This document shows, one piece after another, positions 29,440 to 41,712 of a stretch of 64,000 nucleotides of DNA. The stretch is from Brachionus manjavacas (taxonomy: Eukaryota; Rotifera; Eurotatoria; Ploima; Brachionidae), in NCBI GenBank assembly GCA_019054805.1, contig JAHQIY010000006.1, positions 3,038,001 through 3,102,000 of the forward strand, in the 5' to 3' direction. How positions within the stretch are numbered: the first letter of the stretch is position 1; each line of letters opens with the position of its first letter. A model generated the notes under the pieces. It saw only the letters and a list, made by a program, of their open reading frames with translations, had not been told where the DNA came from and made no database searches. A program made the position numbers and the translations under genes.

Positions 29440-30945
29440 CTTAAAAAAATTGAAAAAGTTTTAAAAATATTTTTAAATTAGGACAAACATAATAATTAGT
29501 GATAAATTAATAATATTATTTTATTTAAATTAAAGAGTAGATATTTTTACTTTCTAATTTCTTTAAAAAAGTTTAATAAAATCTTAAAATATAATTTAAA
29601 ACTTTAGCAATGACAAAATTTTATAATATAATAAAAATCTTTTTTTGATTAAAATCATACATTGATCTATATTGAATGCGGATCAACACATAGCATAGCT
29701 TGCAAAAACTAGTTTTCAATTTTTAAAAAATTTAAATTTACACTACAGGACAAATACAAATAAAGAAAGATTTCGAAAATGGTTAATTATTTCGAAGATT
29801 TAAACCTTTTAAGAGTGACCTCTACCAAAAAAGAAACATGCATATTAATTTTTTAGTATTCTTCCCGAGAGACTCTCAAGAAATTATTTTATCTTACATA
29901 AATTTTTTTTTTCAAAAAGACAAAAAATAAAATTAATGCTAATTTACGTAATTTAACGTAGAAAGAATATATGAAAAACTTAAAATGACCAAAAAGAGAT
30001 TATTTATTCGTATATAATCAAAAAATTGATTTTCAAAATAAAAAACCAAAATCGCCTTTTTTAAGTAATTTTTCAATTTTAAAATAGCAGAGAATGTATA
30101 ATTAAAAACATGTCTAAAAAAATGTGTTTATAACTTTTATTAGAATATAAATCCAATTTAATTTTCCTAATGGTTGAATAATTCACAATTATTTTCTTTT
30201 GATTTTTATTATCATGCATATAGTTTAATTATGTCAAACCCCAGAGCGTGGTAATTTGAATTAAATTTTTTGAGCATCATTTGCGCGTAAGGAGCTATTG
30301 CATTTTAAGAATACTTGGACGAAAATTATATAATTTGACTATTTTTTTTATTTTTTATTAAAAATTATTTAAATTTGTAAAAATTCTTTTTTCTTTAACA
30401 GTTTTTTCACTGATATACCAATTTGATATTAATCATCTTAATCTTTATTTTCTTTTTACTATTTTAAATTATAAAAGTACGTAAAAAAGACAGTTTTGTT
30501 TTTTTTTTTAATTTTATCCAGATTTAAATTTTAGATTTATTTTAACAGAAATTGTGAAAAAATATAGACTTTTAGGAAATTTTAAAGTTTACGTAAATTC
30601 AAGTATTTTTACGTTAATTAATGTAATTTACTTTATTTTATGTACAACCAAGTGTCTTCTTCTGCTCGAGTTGAATATTTTTTTAAATATTTTTTTAAAT
30701 AAAGTTTTTTTTCGATTTAACTTTTTTGAAATTTTGAAATTAAAATGTTTCATTAAAACTCAATACTTAAGCATGTTAAAATTTGAAATATAATTAAGCA
30801 ATTATTTTAAGCAGAGTAAAATAAAAAAAAAAACTTGCCATCTAGATAAATTTAAAATTTTAGATTTTTAAAATTTTTAATGTAAACCTGTTTAACTTTT
30901 TTGAATAAAAATATTAATTTACTCTTCTTTTAATTTTTTATGTCT
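29440..30945. other. Intergenic stretch, probably holding the ACOT13-like first exon
   Basis: AT-rich with no convincing coding frame. It must include the start of the thioesterase gene, which was not located. TACGTAAATT words occur at about 29940 and 30590. Confidence 0.4.
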
Positions 30946-30949
30946 TTAA

Positions 30950-31528
30950 CACTAGAAGCACCAACGAGACAAAATGAATCTTTTTCGATTTTTGGCCGCT
31001 AAAATCTAAGTCAATTTTTGCTTTTTTGAGCACAATTTTTTTTTCAGCATAAAAATAAGAATAACTTTCTAAATTAACTAAATTCAAATAAAAAAAATAT
31101 TTCCTTTGTACAAAATCAAGTATATACTACTTGAAGCACCAAAAAGAGTCATTTTGACTTGTTTTTTAATTAAAATTTTGAATTTATCTACAAAATCAAT
31201 GGATGAGTCATAAAATATTTATAAAAAGTATACAAATCTTTAAAAACTGACTTAAATCCTAATACTTGAACGAAGATAAGCAAATTTAAAAAATGCAAAA
31301 ATTAAAGTTTGCGTATTTTACATGAAAGACGAAAAAATGGTTCAAAAAGGAATGAATTTAGTAGAAGATAAAATTTTTGCAAGATACTTTTTTTTAGCCA
31401 AATTTTTATTTTTACTCAATTAAAATTTAGTTTTGAATACATTTATCCAAATAATAAATTATTATCCATTTTTATCCATTAGATTCTATTAAAACAAGTC
31501 ATTTTGACTCGTTTTGGTGCTTCTCGTG
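30950..31528. mobile_element. piggyBac-like element flanked by TTAA
   Basis: A 579-bp element between TTAA at 30946-30949 and TTAA at 31529-31532. The left end is CACTAGAAGCACCAACGAG; the right end in reverse is CACGAGAAGCACCAAAACGAG; AAAATGA follows in both. An extra end-like sequence, GAAGCACCAAAAAGAGTCA at about 31131, sits inside, so two small elements may be nested or fused. No transposase frame is present, so it is non-autonomous. The same ends are found at 2339-2497. Confidence 0.75.
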
Positions 31529-31532
31529 TTAA

Positions 31533-32306
31533 TTCAACATACCTTGAATGAAACATTGAAAAATTATGGTTCATATCTTATTTTTATCCTCATCATGTTA
31601 TTAATTATTAAATACATTAAACGTTAGATAGTTAATATTTCTCTGAGGAGAATTTTTTATTTTCATGTACTAGTTACTTTTCATGTACTTGTTAGTTAAA
31701 ATAGGTCCAAATATCCAAGTTAAATTAACTATTCTCAATATTTTTCTATATTTTATTTAATAAAGATCGAAGCTATTAATCCATTAAATTTTCTGAATCT
31801 TTATAAATTCGACCAAACTTTTTTGAATAAGAAATTTAAAAAAATTTTTGATCATAAGTTAGAATTTAAGTTTCACTTCTATTATGATTTATCCAATTTA
31901 ATCCTTCAAATAAAGTAAACCTTTGAATTCAAAATTCGGTCGAAACATTTTAATGTTGATCTGGCATCAAAAAATTCTTTCATAAATTTCGGAATCGTGT
32001 GATTCGAAACACATCGTTTAAATACTGTCCAAACCATCTAGGTAGATTTTAAAAAAAAAAATTCTGAAAATAGGGTACGAAAATTATCTCGTAATTTTCT
32101 GATTTTAAAAATAAAAATTTTTGAATTCAAATGTTATTTTATTTCAAAGTAAAATCCGAATCGGAAAATTTTACATTAAAATGAGAAACGATGCCTGGAA
32201 ATGTTTTTTTATTTGCAATAGATTGTTACATTTTATGGTTCAGTTGCTGTTGAATGCTCTATAAAAAAAAACTTGAAAGAAAAAAATAAAATCTAGAAAA
32301 AATTAT
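31533..32306. other. Intergenic stretch without a recognised gene
   Basis: AT-rich. A slightly less AT-rich patch at 31940-32050 has no open frame of note and does not fold as a tRNA by eye. Confidence 0.45.
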
Positions 32307-32772
32307 TTAATTGTTAATCTTACAGATTATGAGGATCAAAATAGAACCTAGAGTAATTCCTAAGTACATTCTTGCTCGACATGTTCTTAACCACATGTGC
32401 TTGCGTAAATTCTTAGCCCGCTTACTAAACAGATCACCACTCACGCTCAGACTTTCGCTTCGCTCATTTAATGCTTCCAAATTTTGGCCACGTTCAACTA
32501 CTTTCTCAATATTCACTTTCATTCCATCAATAACATCATTTACTTGACTCTGAAGACGATTTATCTTTGTATCCGGCTTATTTTTGTTCAAATCTAGTAT
32601 TTTGTCATCATCCTCATCACTACATAATAGTGCTGTCTTAACAAAACTTATGAGAAGTATTTAAAAATAATCGATCAGAATAAATAACCAAAGTTTAAAA
32701 CTTAAAATTATTTAATTCCGTATTTATTTACGATTAAGAATAAAAAAATCTTACTTTTTCTATGTCAGACAT
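32307..32772 (-). CDS. VAMP4-like R-SNARE
   Basis: Two minus-strand exons: 32772-32755 encodes MSDIEK and 32636-32307 the rest, 115 residues in total. An acidic patch (LCSDEDDDKILDL) is followed by the SNARE helix NRLQSQVNDVIDGMKVNIEK, continuing VVERGQNLEALNERSESLS. Arg in VVERG is the likely zero-layer arginine of an R-SNARE. FSKRAKNLRKHMWLRTC leads into a C-terminal anchor (YLGITLGSILILIICKI). This arrangement and the NERSESLS segment resemble VAMP4, which acts in trans-Golgi and endosomal fusion. The N-terminal extension is shorter than in vertebrate VAMP4. Confidence 0.85.
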
Positions 32773-33010
32773 ACTAAATTTTTAAATTAAAACAAAATTA
32801 AATTAAATATTTTTTTGTTCATTTAATAACCAAGCTACTGATTAAAATTTTTAAAATACAGAAAAAAATATTTGAAGCTTTTATTGGCAATCAATATTTA
32901 TTAATGTTCAAAATTAACCAAATAAATTAACTTTGATTAAAAATATTTCTGTTAAATTAAAAAAAAAAACTCTTATCCTTCTTTTAACATATTTACAATC
33001 TTTTCATTTT

Positions 33011-34387
33011 TTAAAATTCAGATCCCAGGCATAGATCTAAAAAGTTTTCATAAGAATCGCGGTTGCATGTTTTACCATCATTAGTAAAAATGTATTTGTA
33101 GTAGGATCCGTTTACACAGATGCAGATTACTGAATTACAATTTTCGCCAAAGGCACAAACACAGGGTAGCTCACAAGGTATTTGAAAAGTGCACATTGAA
33201 TATCTAGCATCGAATAAATTGCTTGTATTTAAGCCCAAATTGGCTAATTTTAATTGCCGATTAAATTGCGGATCTTGAAGATTATATATATGAATGGTTC
33301 CTCGGTTACTACTGGCACATAGGTAACCACCATCTTTACTAAAATTTATTCTTATATAAAAAAACAATTAAATTTTAAGAAATAGAATTTTTTTTTAATT
33401 TACGAATAAAGAAGAGCCGGGTCCATACCGCGACGCAGTTCAATCAGTTGTTTAATTTCATTTTTAGGATTTATCTCAAATATTCTTATCAATTTGCCCT
33501 TAAGATTTTATCAGTACTTTTTTTTAAATTAGATATCTTGGTTGAGTTACTTCTACTGAAGCAGTGGCCAAGCGATGAGAAGAGTGGTCCAGAGCAAGAC
33601 ATCCGATATCATGTTTATGGGCTTGAAAAATTTTCAAGCATTTAGATGCACTTTCTTCAGTCTTGCTTATATCAGCAACTTGAACAAAGCCCGATTTGAC
33701 TGATGGGAAACAAAGCAGCTGGCATTCTTCATCCAAGGTCGATAGCTCACATAAACCCTTGGGATTATCACATGTATCAAAGGTAAATAGCTTTTGGCAA
33801 TTGTTTGGAAAAGAGAAGACATGTATTTTATTGTGCAACACAATAATTAATCTAATTAAAACTAAATCTTAATTAAAGTTAAAACAAATTTTTTTGTTAC
33901 TTTTTAGATGACATTTTTACGGCAAATACTTTAGATTTAAATGTAAACTCGAGGATAAATTCTTTTAAATGATCATCCCATATCAAAACTAAATTAAGTT
34001 ATTATTAATTTAATTACTTTTTAGTTTTTTTACGCTGACTTACCACTATTAGGTGCAATTATTGGGAAATTTCCACCAGAAACAACAGCAATCAAGTTAG
34101 TCCTGTCTAACATTTCTGCAATGGCCACACTTCCCACTTTATCGGTATCTCTGTCTGTCAAATTAAAAATATAAATGAATTAAATTTTTATTTTAAACTA
34201 TCAACTACTCAGGTAAAGCTTTTCAACTAATGGTTCGGTATTGAAAATTCTGATCCCATCGTTCATGCCGCATATAAAGCACCCTTTAGTTGATACAAAT
34301 GATTCGAATGAGTTTTAAATTTTAATTAAATTGATTACCAAAATTTTGATTAAATTTTAAACTTAGAACTTCGTTTGAGGTAGACAT
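33011..34387 (-). CDS. WIPI3/4-type PROPPIN (WD-repeat phosphoinositide-interacting protein)
   Basis: Seven minus-strand exons (34387-34339, 34283-34209, 34154-34044, 33988-33903, 33853-33551, 33498-33404, 33350-33011) join in frame to 352 residues. Beta-propeller signatures appear in order: CFICGMNDGIRIFN, VLIWDDHLKEFILEF, TFDTCDNPKGLCEL, ALDHSSHRLATAS and the phosphoinositide-binding ELRRG (family motif F/LRRG). The C-terminal blades contain GTIHIYNLQDP and ICVNGSYYKYIF. PROPPINs bind PI3P and act in autophagosome formation, with WIPI3/WDR45B and WIPI4/WDR45 as the closest match in length and motifs. I cannot separate the two paralogues without alignment. Confidence 0.9.
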
Positions 34388-34811
34388 GCGTACTTATAGA
34401 TATATATTCCGTATGTTTTTCATAAATTGCGGAACAAAAATGAATGAAAGTAATAGAAAAAAATATTTTATTTATTTCAATGATGTATTTATGTTTTTTT
34501 GAGTCTAAATTATATTTTGTGATGGTTAAAAATTATACGCAATTTATGCTAATTTAAAAAGTTTAAATTCTTTTTTTTTAAATTTGGAATATGAATTTTT
34601 AATAGTTTTTATTAAAACTACGATCGTTCTATTTCATTTGGCTTTTTAGGACTTTTGTCATTGATAAAAAATAATAAATATTGAAAGAAAAGTAGATTTT
34701 TAAGAACGAAATTTTATTTTATGTTCTATTTTTTTATTGTCAATAATTATTTTAATTTATTCATCTTATATTTGATTTTGAAAATATTTTTCTTTTGGAA
34801 AATTTTGCAAA

Positions 34812-34943
34812 ATGCACATTGAAATAATAGTTACTTTAGCTGTGATTTATTTTCTTATTCGAATACAAGTTCAAAAAAGCTCAAAATTAACTGTTGATAG
34901 TATGTATAATGAAATTGTGAATAATAAATCAAAGATTAGCTAA
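34812..34943 (+). CDS. Possible 43-residue single-pass membrane peptide
   Basis: ATG at 34812 opens a 43-codon frame whose first half is a hydrophobic segment (IIVTLAVIYFLIRIQV) and second half is polar (KLTVDSMYNEIVNNKSKIS). Layout resembles small membrane micropeptides. There is no homology I recognise and no intron. AT-rich DNA gives hydrophobic frames easily, so this is weak. Confidence 0.22.
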   Translation: MHIEIIVTLAVIYFLIRIQVQKSSKLTVDSMYNEIVNNKSKIS

Positions 34944-35858
34944 AAATGCAAATTTTTAAGAAATTTTATTCATAAATAAAAAAATTCGATAACTCTTTTA
35001 AATTCGGATCCATCTAAATTAAATTTTTAGGATAATTAGAAACATTTTAAAGATAAATTTGTCTTGATTAATTTTATATTTTTGAAAGAAATTTCATGCT
35101 TCTAAATTAAAATAATTTAGAGTCTAACTAAAGAAATTTTTATTAATCTTTTACAAATGAAAATTTTGAAAGATTTTAAGATAATCTTTTAAATTTAAAA
35201 ATTTTGAATCGCATCACTTAAAAAAGAATTATGAAGTTTTAAGATTAATAAAAATTTACGAACCAAATAAAATGCATTTCTGTTCCGATTCTAATGTAAA
35301 GATGCTTTTTCGTAATATAAAGTTTTAAGTCAATTTTTCATAGTTAATTTATAAAATCAAAAATTGTTGTTTGTTTCAAAAGTAGTTTTGAAAAGCTTCA
35401 AATTATTTTTTAATGGATCTAGGTGCTCCCTTCAAGTCAAATGACCGATTTCAAAAAAAAATTCAAAAATTTTATCAAATAATTAATAATAAAAAAGATA
35501 TTAACTAATGGGAGAGTAAAACTAAGAGCAATAAGAAAAAAGAGAAATTACAAATTGCTCATGACAATCTGAAGAATGATAATAAAATTTGTTCTAAAAA
35601 AATCATCAATAAATTTAAAATTATTTAATTTAAAAAAAAATTTTGTTCTAAATCCTGCTTCTGCAAGAACAATGCAATTTCACAGTGATTTCTCATCGTA
35701 ATTAGTTACTTTGAAAATACTAAATACTAAATACATTTTTTATTGATATTTAAATAATTAAAGATTTAGAAAATTTGTTTCAACTTAATAAATTAAATTT
35801 ATTACAGACACTTTTAGAACTAATTTTACTTTCTTTTTATAATTCATTAAAATAATTG
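34944..35858. other. AT-rich intergenic stretch
   Basis: No gene recognised. Lies between the possible micropeptide and the TA-flanked MITE. Confidence 0.45.
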
Positions 35859-35860
35859 TA

Positions 35861-35994
35861 CCGTATTCCCTCGTTCGATTATGCTGCAGCGTTCTTAATC
35901 AAAAATGTTATAGCCTGGGCGAGTTTTACTTTAGTGCATGGTCAAAAAGCATTTCTTAGTTTGTGCTGCAGCATAATAAGACAAGGGAATACGG
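35861..35994. mobile_element. Tc1/mariner-type MITE with TA duplication
   Basis: A 134-bp element starting CCGTATTCCCTCGTTCG and ending, in reverse, CCGTATTCCCTTGTCTT. Both ends continue into ATTATGCTGCAGC, giving about 30-bp terminal inverted repeats with few mismatches. It is flanked by TA at 35859-35860 and 35995-35996, the target of Tc1/mariner transposases. The interior is too short to code and is less AT-rich than its surroundings. Confidence 0.8.
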
Positions 35995-35996
35995 TA

Positions 35997-37281
35997 AGTC
36001 TATTAATAATTTTTATAGATGTATAATTTACTTGTTCACTTTTTAATAAGCTTAATTTTATTTAAACATATGAAGAAGAAAATTTGTTTTATTTTTAATT
36101 AAAATAAACGATTAGAATCAAGTGTAATTCATAACACTTCTAAACTAATCCTATAAATTTTAATTTTGCATTTCTTTAATTTGAAACTTGTATTCAAATA
36201 TTTAATCTTAATGAGACATTAAAATCATTTAAAAGCAACATGACTATTTTAATTATAAATAATTGATAAAATAACTAGACCAATTGAATAAAAAACATTA
36301 AATGAATAAAAAGCAAAACTTTCACTTTACCTACGAATTCAAAAAATTTAATTTGAATTTTAAATCTTAAATTAATTAGGCCTGACAAATCAAATTTGTA
36401 TAAGGTTTTCTTGATATTTATCTCAAGTAAATATTTATCCATTTCATAAACTTTCTCTAAATATATTTCGAAAATTTTATGCAGGTCTCTACAATCAAAA
36501 TTTAATCTGATTTTAACAATTAAAAAGAATAGAATTACTTTAAATTAGATTTCGCTTAATCTCTCATATTTTTGGACCATAGATAAAATGTTCTTTTATA
36601 TCAAAACTAGTTCATTGAAAGTGCTCTTTCATATCGTTTTCAATGAAATAAATACTTTTAAGTGTCGTCTCTATTTTTGAAATTTAGTAATCAAATCGTG
36701 TCATAAACCAAACGATATCAAAAGACGGTCAAAATGTCACGTTCAATTTAATATTTTACATTTGTAATCTAAGATTGACTAAAATTTAAAGCCGTAGTTT
36801 TTTTTTTAAATTATGCCCGCTGTCATTTTTTTCCAAATGATAAATTTCAAATAACACATTATTTTAGAATTTAGTTTTTTTCTATTATTCACAAATATTT
36901 AATAAATAATGTTTTTTGAATTTAAAATTTAAATTTTTTAAGTATATTTGGAATTTTTAAATTTCGAGTCCCTAATTAAGATCTATTAATAAGACAATGT
37001 TTGATTAGTGCAATCGCTTTCGTTTTTATTAAAATAATTCTTGAAATTTTAACCAGATTTATTTAATTTAAAATTTCAATTTAATTACATAATTATATTT
37101 GATTAATAAATCTAGTTTACCTTTGACATACCGAGTTTTTTAGTAGAATCTGTAAGGCAGAACTATTTTAATTAAAAAGTTAGTTTAAACTTTTTAGGAT
37201 GAATCATTAAAAAATTTTAATTGGAAAAAAATTTTGTGCAAAATTTGTCAAAATTTATTTTTACTAGATTATTATTGTAGC
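35997..37281. other. Upstream region of the ABCG gene
   Basis: No gene recognised. Around 36620-36720 an imperfect inverted pair (TCTTTCATATCGTTT and, in reverse, TCTTTTGATATCGTTT) may be chance. The region should contain the ABCG promoter, but no motif can be named. Confidence 0.4.
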
Positions 37282-40200
37282 ATGTCGTTCAAAGACTCTA
37301 ATGATGATAGGTTCATTTACGAACTCTCAAACAATTACTTGATAAATGAAAATGAGCTAAATCTGAGTGTAGAAAATATAAAAACAGACTTTAAAAATGA
37401 TCAAAACATAACTGTTCTGAATATAAAAATGAACGAGTCTAACAAAGAGTTGAGTCATTCAATACACGAAAACAATTCTAGAGCTAACAATTCTCCACTT
37501 TATTTTCAAGAAAAGATGAAAGGCGACAAAAAAAGATTTAAACGAAACAAAAGTTTAATTTTGACTTGGGAAAATGTAACAGTGTGTCCACGAAAAAAAA
37601 AGTCAATTTTAAAATTTTTTGATTCTCAAGATGAAGAAAACTATTCCATTATTGACAAGATAAATATTTTCAAAAAAAGAGCGATAGAAAAGCCCATTAT
37701 TTCGTCAAATTATAGTTCGGTATTAAAATTAGAAAATCAATCAATTGAATCCGTATCATCTATATCGACATCAAGCACTCATAAGAGGAAAAATGGAAAA
37801 ATCCTAGACAATGGTGATCTCTTCATATTTTCATTTAAATTTTTTAATTAAATTTTTCAGTAAGTGGTCTAGCAAAATCGGGTGAATGCATCGCCATAAT
37901 GGGCGCTAGGTATTTATTTTTTATTTTTTAAAAAAACCAAAAAAATCTTTTCATTAATGATTAATGAAGGTTTTATATTAATTTTTTCGGTAGATAGCAT
38001 TTTTGGCTTAATACTGTTAACTCTGTCATCAAATTTTTTTTTAGAACTTAAATACAGGTTTTAATATGAAAATTAGACTCTTATTTCATATTTTCTGTAG
38101 TAAAATTTATTTAAAAATTTAATTTTTTTTAAAATAAATTCAAATTGTGTTATTCACAAATATATTTAATTTATTAATTTAATTTTTTAAGTTTGTTTAT
38201 TGCTAAAATGGAAAGTTTAATGAAATTTCAGTCTTAAGAGCTAAAAAGAATTAAATCCAAATTTAGTCACCTGAAAAAAAAAAATAAAAAAAAAATTTTG
38301 TATTATCTTAAAAAATTATCAGTAAAATATTATTGTTCCTCTTTTTATATAGGTGCTTTTAATTTAATTATTTAACAATTTTACTCGAAGTTAATTTAAG
38401 TTTTTTTGAATAAAATCCAGAGAACTGAAATCCTGATAAATGAAAACAATTATTTAAAAAATTTTTATTCAAGTGGAGCTGGTAAAACCACGCTTTTGAA
38501 TGCGCTAAATTTTCGGAATTCAACTCGTTATATAGTAAGCGGAAAAATAAAATTAAATGGAAAGCTGGTAAATGGTGATGAATTGTCAAATCGGTGCGCA
38601 TATATACAGCAAGACGATCTTTTTATAACAACTCTGACTGTTAAAGAGCATCTTACATTCATGGTTTGAATAAATTCAAAACGATTCAATCTTAATAATT
38701 TTTTTAAGGCTATGCTAAAAATGGGCGCAAATTTTTCAAAAGAACAAAAAATTGAACGAGTTCATGAGATAATAAGAGAAGTTCGCTTATTTTATAATCT
38801 TTTTTAATATTTTTATATTTTTACTAAATTAAAAATTAGTTCAATTTAGAAAAATGCAAAGATACCAAAATCGGAGGTATTAATAACAAGAAAGGAATAT
38901 CAGGCGGAGAAAAAAGACGTCTTTCATTTGCTTCCGAGGTGAACATTAATTAAGCTAATTGCCGTAATAATTCTATTTCTGATGGAAACATTACGGATTT
39001 TTAGGCAATTGTTTTTTATTTTTCATTTTAGATTCTTACTGATCCTCAAATTTTATTTTGTGATGAGCCCACATCTGGTCTAGGTAAGGTAAATTTAACT
39101 TTTTACTGATAAAATAAAATTTTTGCCATAAATAGACTCAAATATGGCTTTAATGACTGTTCAAACATTATCTAATATGGCAAACAAAGGAAAAATTGTT
39201 GTGTGTACCATACATCAACCGGCAAGTCAAGTTTTCGATAAATTTGACAAGTATAGACTCTAAATTACTGAAAAATAATTTTAAGATTTATCATTAAAAT
39301 TAAGATTATGTTTACTTGCTGAAGGCAAGGTTGCTTATTTTGGTGAGCGTGAGAGTGCTCTTGATTTTTTTAAAAGGTAAAGAGAACTATTTAAAATAAA
39401 GAAAATGTTTAAAATTAATGTAAAGTATTTCTTACGAATGTCCGCTTAAATACAATCCTGCCGATTTTTACATAGACATTTTGGCTGTTAAAAGAAACAA
39501 AATAAACAATATGAACAATCTACAAGTACTTAATTTTGAATTTTAAATTAAAATAATATTTGAATAAATTATTATTTGTTTTTTTTTAAAGGCAATTTGT
39601 GAATCGTATGAAAAAAGTAATTATCATCAAGAAACATTGGACACTCTGAAGCAAATTGATGAAGAATATCGTAAACTTGACAACCCATATATGACAAAAA
39701 GTTCCTATTCTGGAAAAAGGTTTAATTGTAAATAAATCTAAAAGATAATTATTTTAAATACTTTAATTTTGATTGATTCTAGATACGAATCGTCATATTT
39801 CACTCAGTTTATATGGCTATTTTGGAGACAATTACTTAACACAATTCGAGAACCATTGGCAACTAGAATTTTGATTGTCCAGTCAATCGTATTATTTAAA
39901 TAAATATTAAATATTTTGTAATTAAAATTTTTCAATAAAATCTATACAAGGTAATTGGACTGTTTCTTGGTTTTACTTATTACCAACTCGGATTTGATCA
40001 AGCTGGAATTCAAAACAAAAATGGACTGTTGTTTATCACTCTAATGCAATCATGTCTTAGTTATCTATTTGGTGCAGCTAGTGTAACTTTAATAGTGAAA
40101 AAAAACTTAAACAAATTTTAATTTTTTGCTTAGCAAATTCATTATCAATGGCAAGTAACATATAGAGACTCGAAAAATAGGGTCTATTCAGTTTTAGTCT

Positions 40201-40842
40201 ATTTTATTGCCAAAATATTCTCAGAGGTAATAATCACTAATTTTCAATTTAACTTAGTGTTAGAACTAACTCTATTTAGCTTCCTCAAAATTTAATTTTT
40301 CCCGCTCTTACAATTACAATTATCTACTGGTTAGCTGGAGTTCATCCGGACATCACGGTCTATTTCACCATTTTGCTTTTGCTCATAATGGCTTCGAATA
40401 CAGCTGTAGGATTTGGAACATTTTTGGCCGTAATCACTCCGAATCTAGACGCAACAATTGGTCTTATAGGTCCGACTTTTTTTCCAATGCTCATTTTTTC
40501 GGGTTTTTTAATCAATTCAAAATCGATCCCGGTATATTTTGTCTGGATCAAATACATATCATGGGTTTACTATACAAACGAAGCTGTAATGATAACCCTG
40601 TGGACCAGGGTCAAAGAGATAGAGTGCAATGGCATGGTCAATTTTTGTATCAAAAATGGTCACGAGGTATTAAAGCAGTTGGCAATGGATGAAGTAATTT
40701 TAGAAATTTTTTTTAAACCTTTAAAATTAAAAAATAATAATTTAAGAAAAATTTTTATCTCGATGTTGGCATGCTGATTGTGATGGTTCTTTTTTGGCCG
40801 ACTTTATCTGCTGTTATTGTTTATTTTAAGTCAAAAAAATAG
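37282..40842 (+). CDS. ABCG (White) family half-transporter
   Basis: Fifteen exons join in frame to 749 residues, starting at ATG 37282 and ending at 40842. A long N-terminal cytoplasmic extension (about 177 residues, Ser/Asn-rich) precedes the nucleotide-binding domain. That domain has Walker A GASGAGKTT (split by an intron of about 560 bp, 37910-38473), Q-loop CAYIQQDD, signature ISGGEKRR, Walker [14 protein letters not shown] and switch His [12 protein letters not shown] six-helix membrane domain follows ([11 protein letters not shown]...[14 protein letters not shown]...[15 protein letters not shown]), and the C-terminal helix ends VIVYFKSKK. This domain order (NBD before TMD) is specific to ABCG. 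Half-transporters dimerise to export lipids, sterols, pigments or xenobiotics; the substrate here is unknown. The extension is longer than usual for the family. Confidence 0.93.
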
Positions 40843-41712
40843 TTTTCAAATCGAGTATTTCTTTAGGAAATCATCGAATTTATTATTTATTATTTATGTT
40901 TTAAAAAAAATAAAATTATGTCGAAACTCCTTTAAATATTTTTAGATTTAAAACAGATAAAGAACCCGGAGCTCTAACTTTAAGCTTAAAATAAAACAAC
41001 AAAATTATGTCTTAATATCAAAAATATGCTCTTTGAAAAAATCAAGCTTAAAAGCTTGATCAAAAATAAATTAGTGAATTATCACTAGTTTTCGAATAAA
41101 AAATTATTTAGTTTGAAATAAAAGCAAAAAATAATTGAATTATTTTTTTTCTAGGGGCTTGCCAAATATGCCTCGCTCGAAAGCAATTTGTGCTTGATTA
41201 AGTAATTTTAATTATTTGAAATTTTAAGATTTGTGCGATGTTATCTTTCTAAAATATTTTATTTTTAAATGAGATAATTTAAGAGAAAAAGTTTCTTATT
41301 TATCGATTATTACTAATTAGATTTTTAAAGACTTCCTCTTTAAATTGTGACTCACTTCAGAAAACAAGTAGAAATTAATTATTCGTTGAATAATTTAAAT
41401 AAGTGCAAATAGTTAAGAATCAAAAAATTAATTTTCTAAATATCGGTTTTGCCTTCGTATTCCGATTTCATTTATTTTGCATAAAATACCCGTCGACACC
41501 AGTTAAATTTTCATTATCAAAAAAATCGAAGTTTGAAATACTCGAAATTGGAAAATACTGTCTCAAAGGAAATAATTGAAACTCCAACCATTTTTAAATA
41601 GATAAGCAAATAAATTATTTTTATCAGGAAAATTTTCAATATATCGCAAAATATTTGAAATATATTAAATGACATTATTTGGGTCCCGGATGAATCGATA
41701 AAATTTCGGAAA
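40843..41712. other. Intergenic stretch between transporter and receptor genes
   Basis: AT-rich without a gene. A small palindrome, ATCAAGCTTAAAAGCTTGAT, lies at about 41041. A GC-richer patch at 41155-41205 has no extended frame. Confidence 0.45.

Noticed and set aside
30554-30793. 79-codon hydrophobic frame
   Set aside because: Typical of AT-rich DNA (Phe, Ile, Leu, Asn, Lys); no ATG supported by context and no family resemblance.
31940-32060. Possible tRNA or other small RNA because of GATTCGAAAC
   Set aside because: No acceptor stem, D-arm or anticodon arm can be paired around it.
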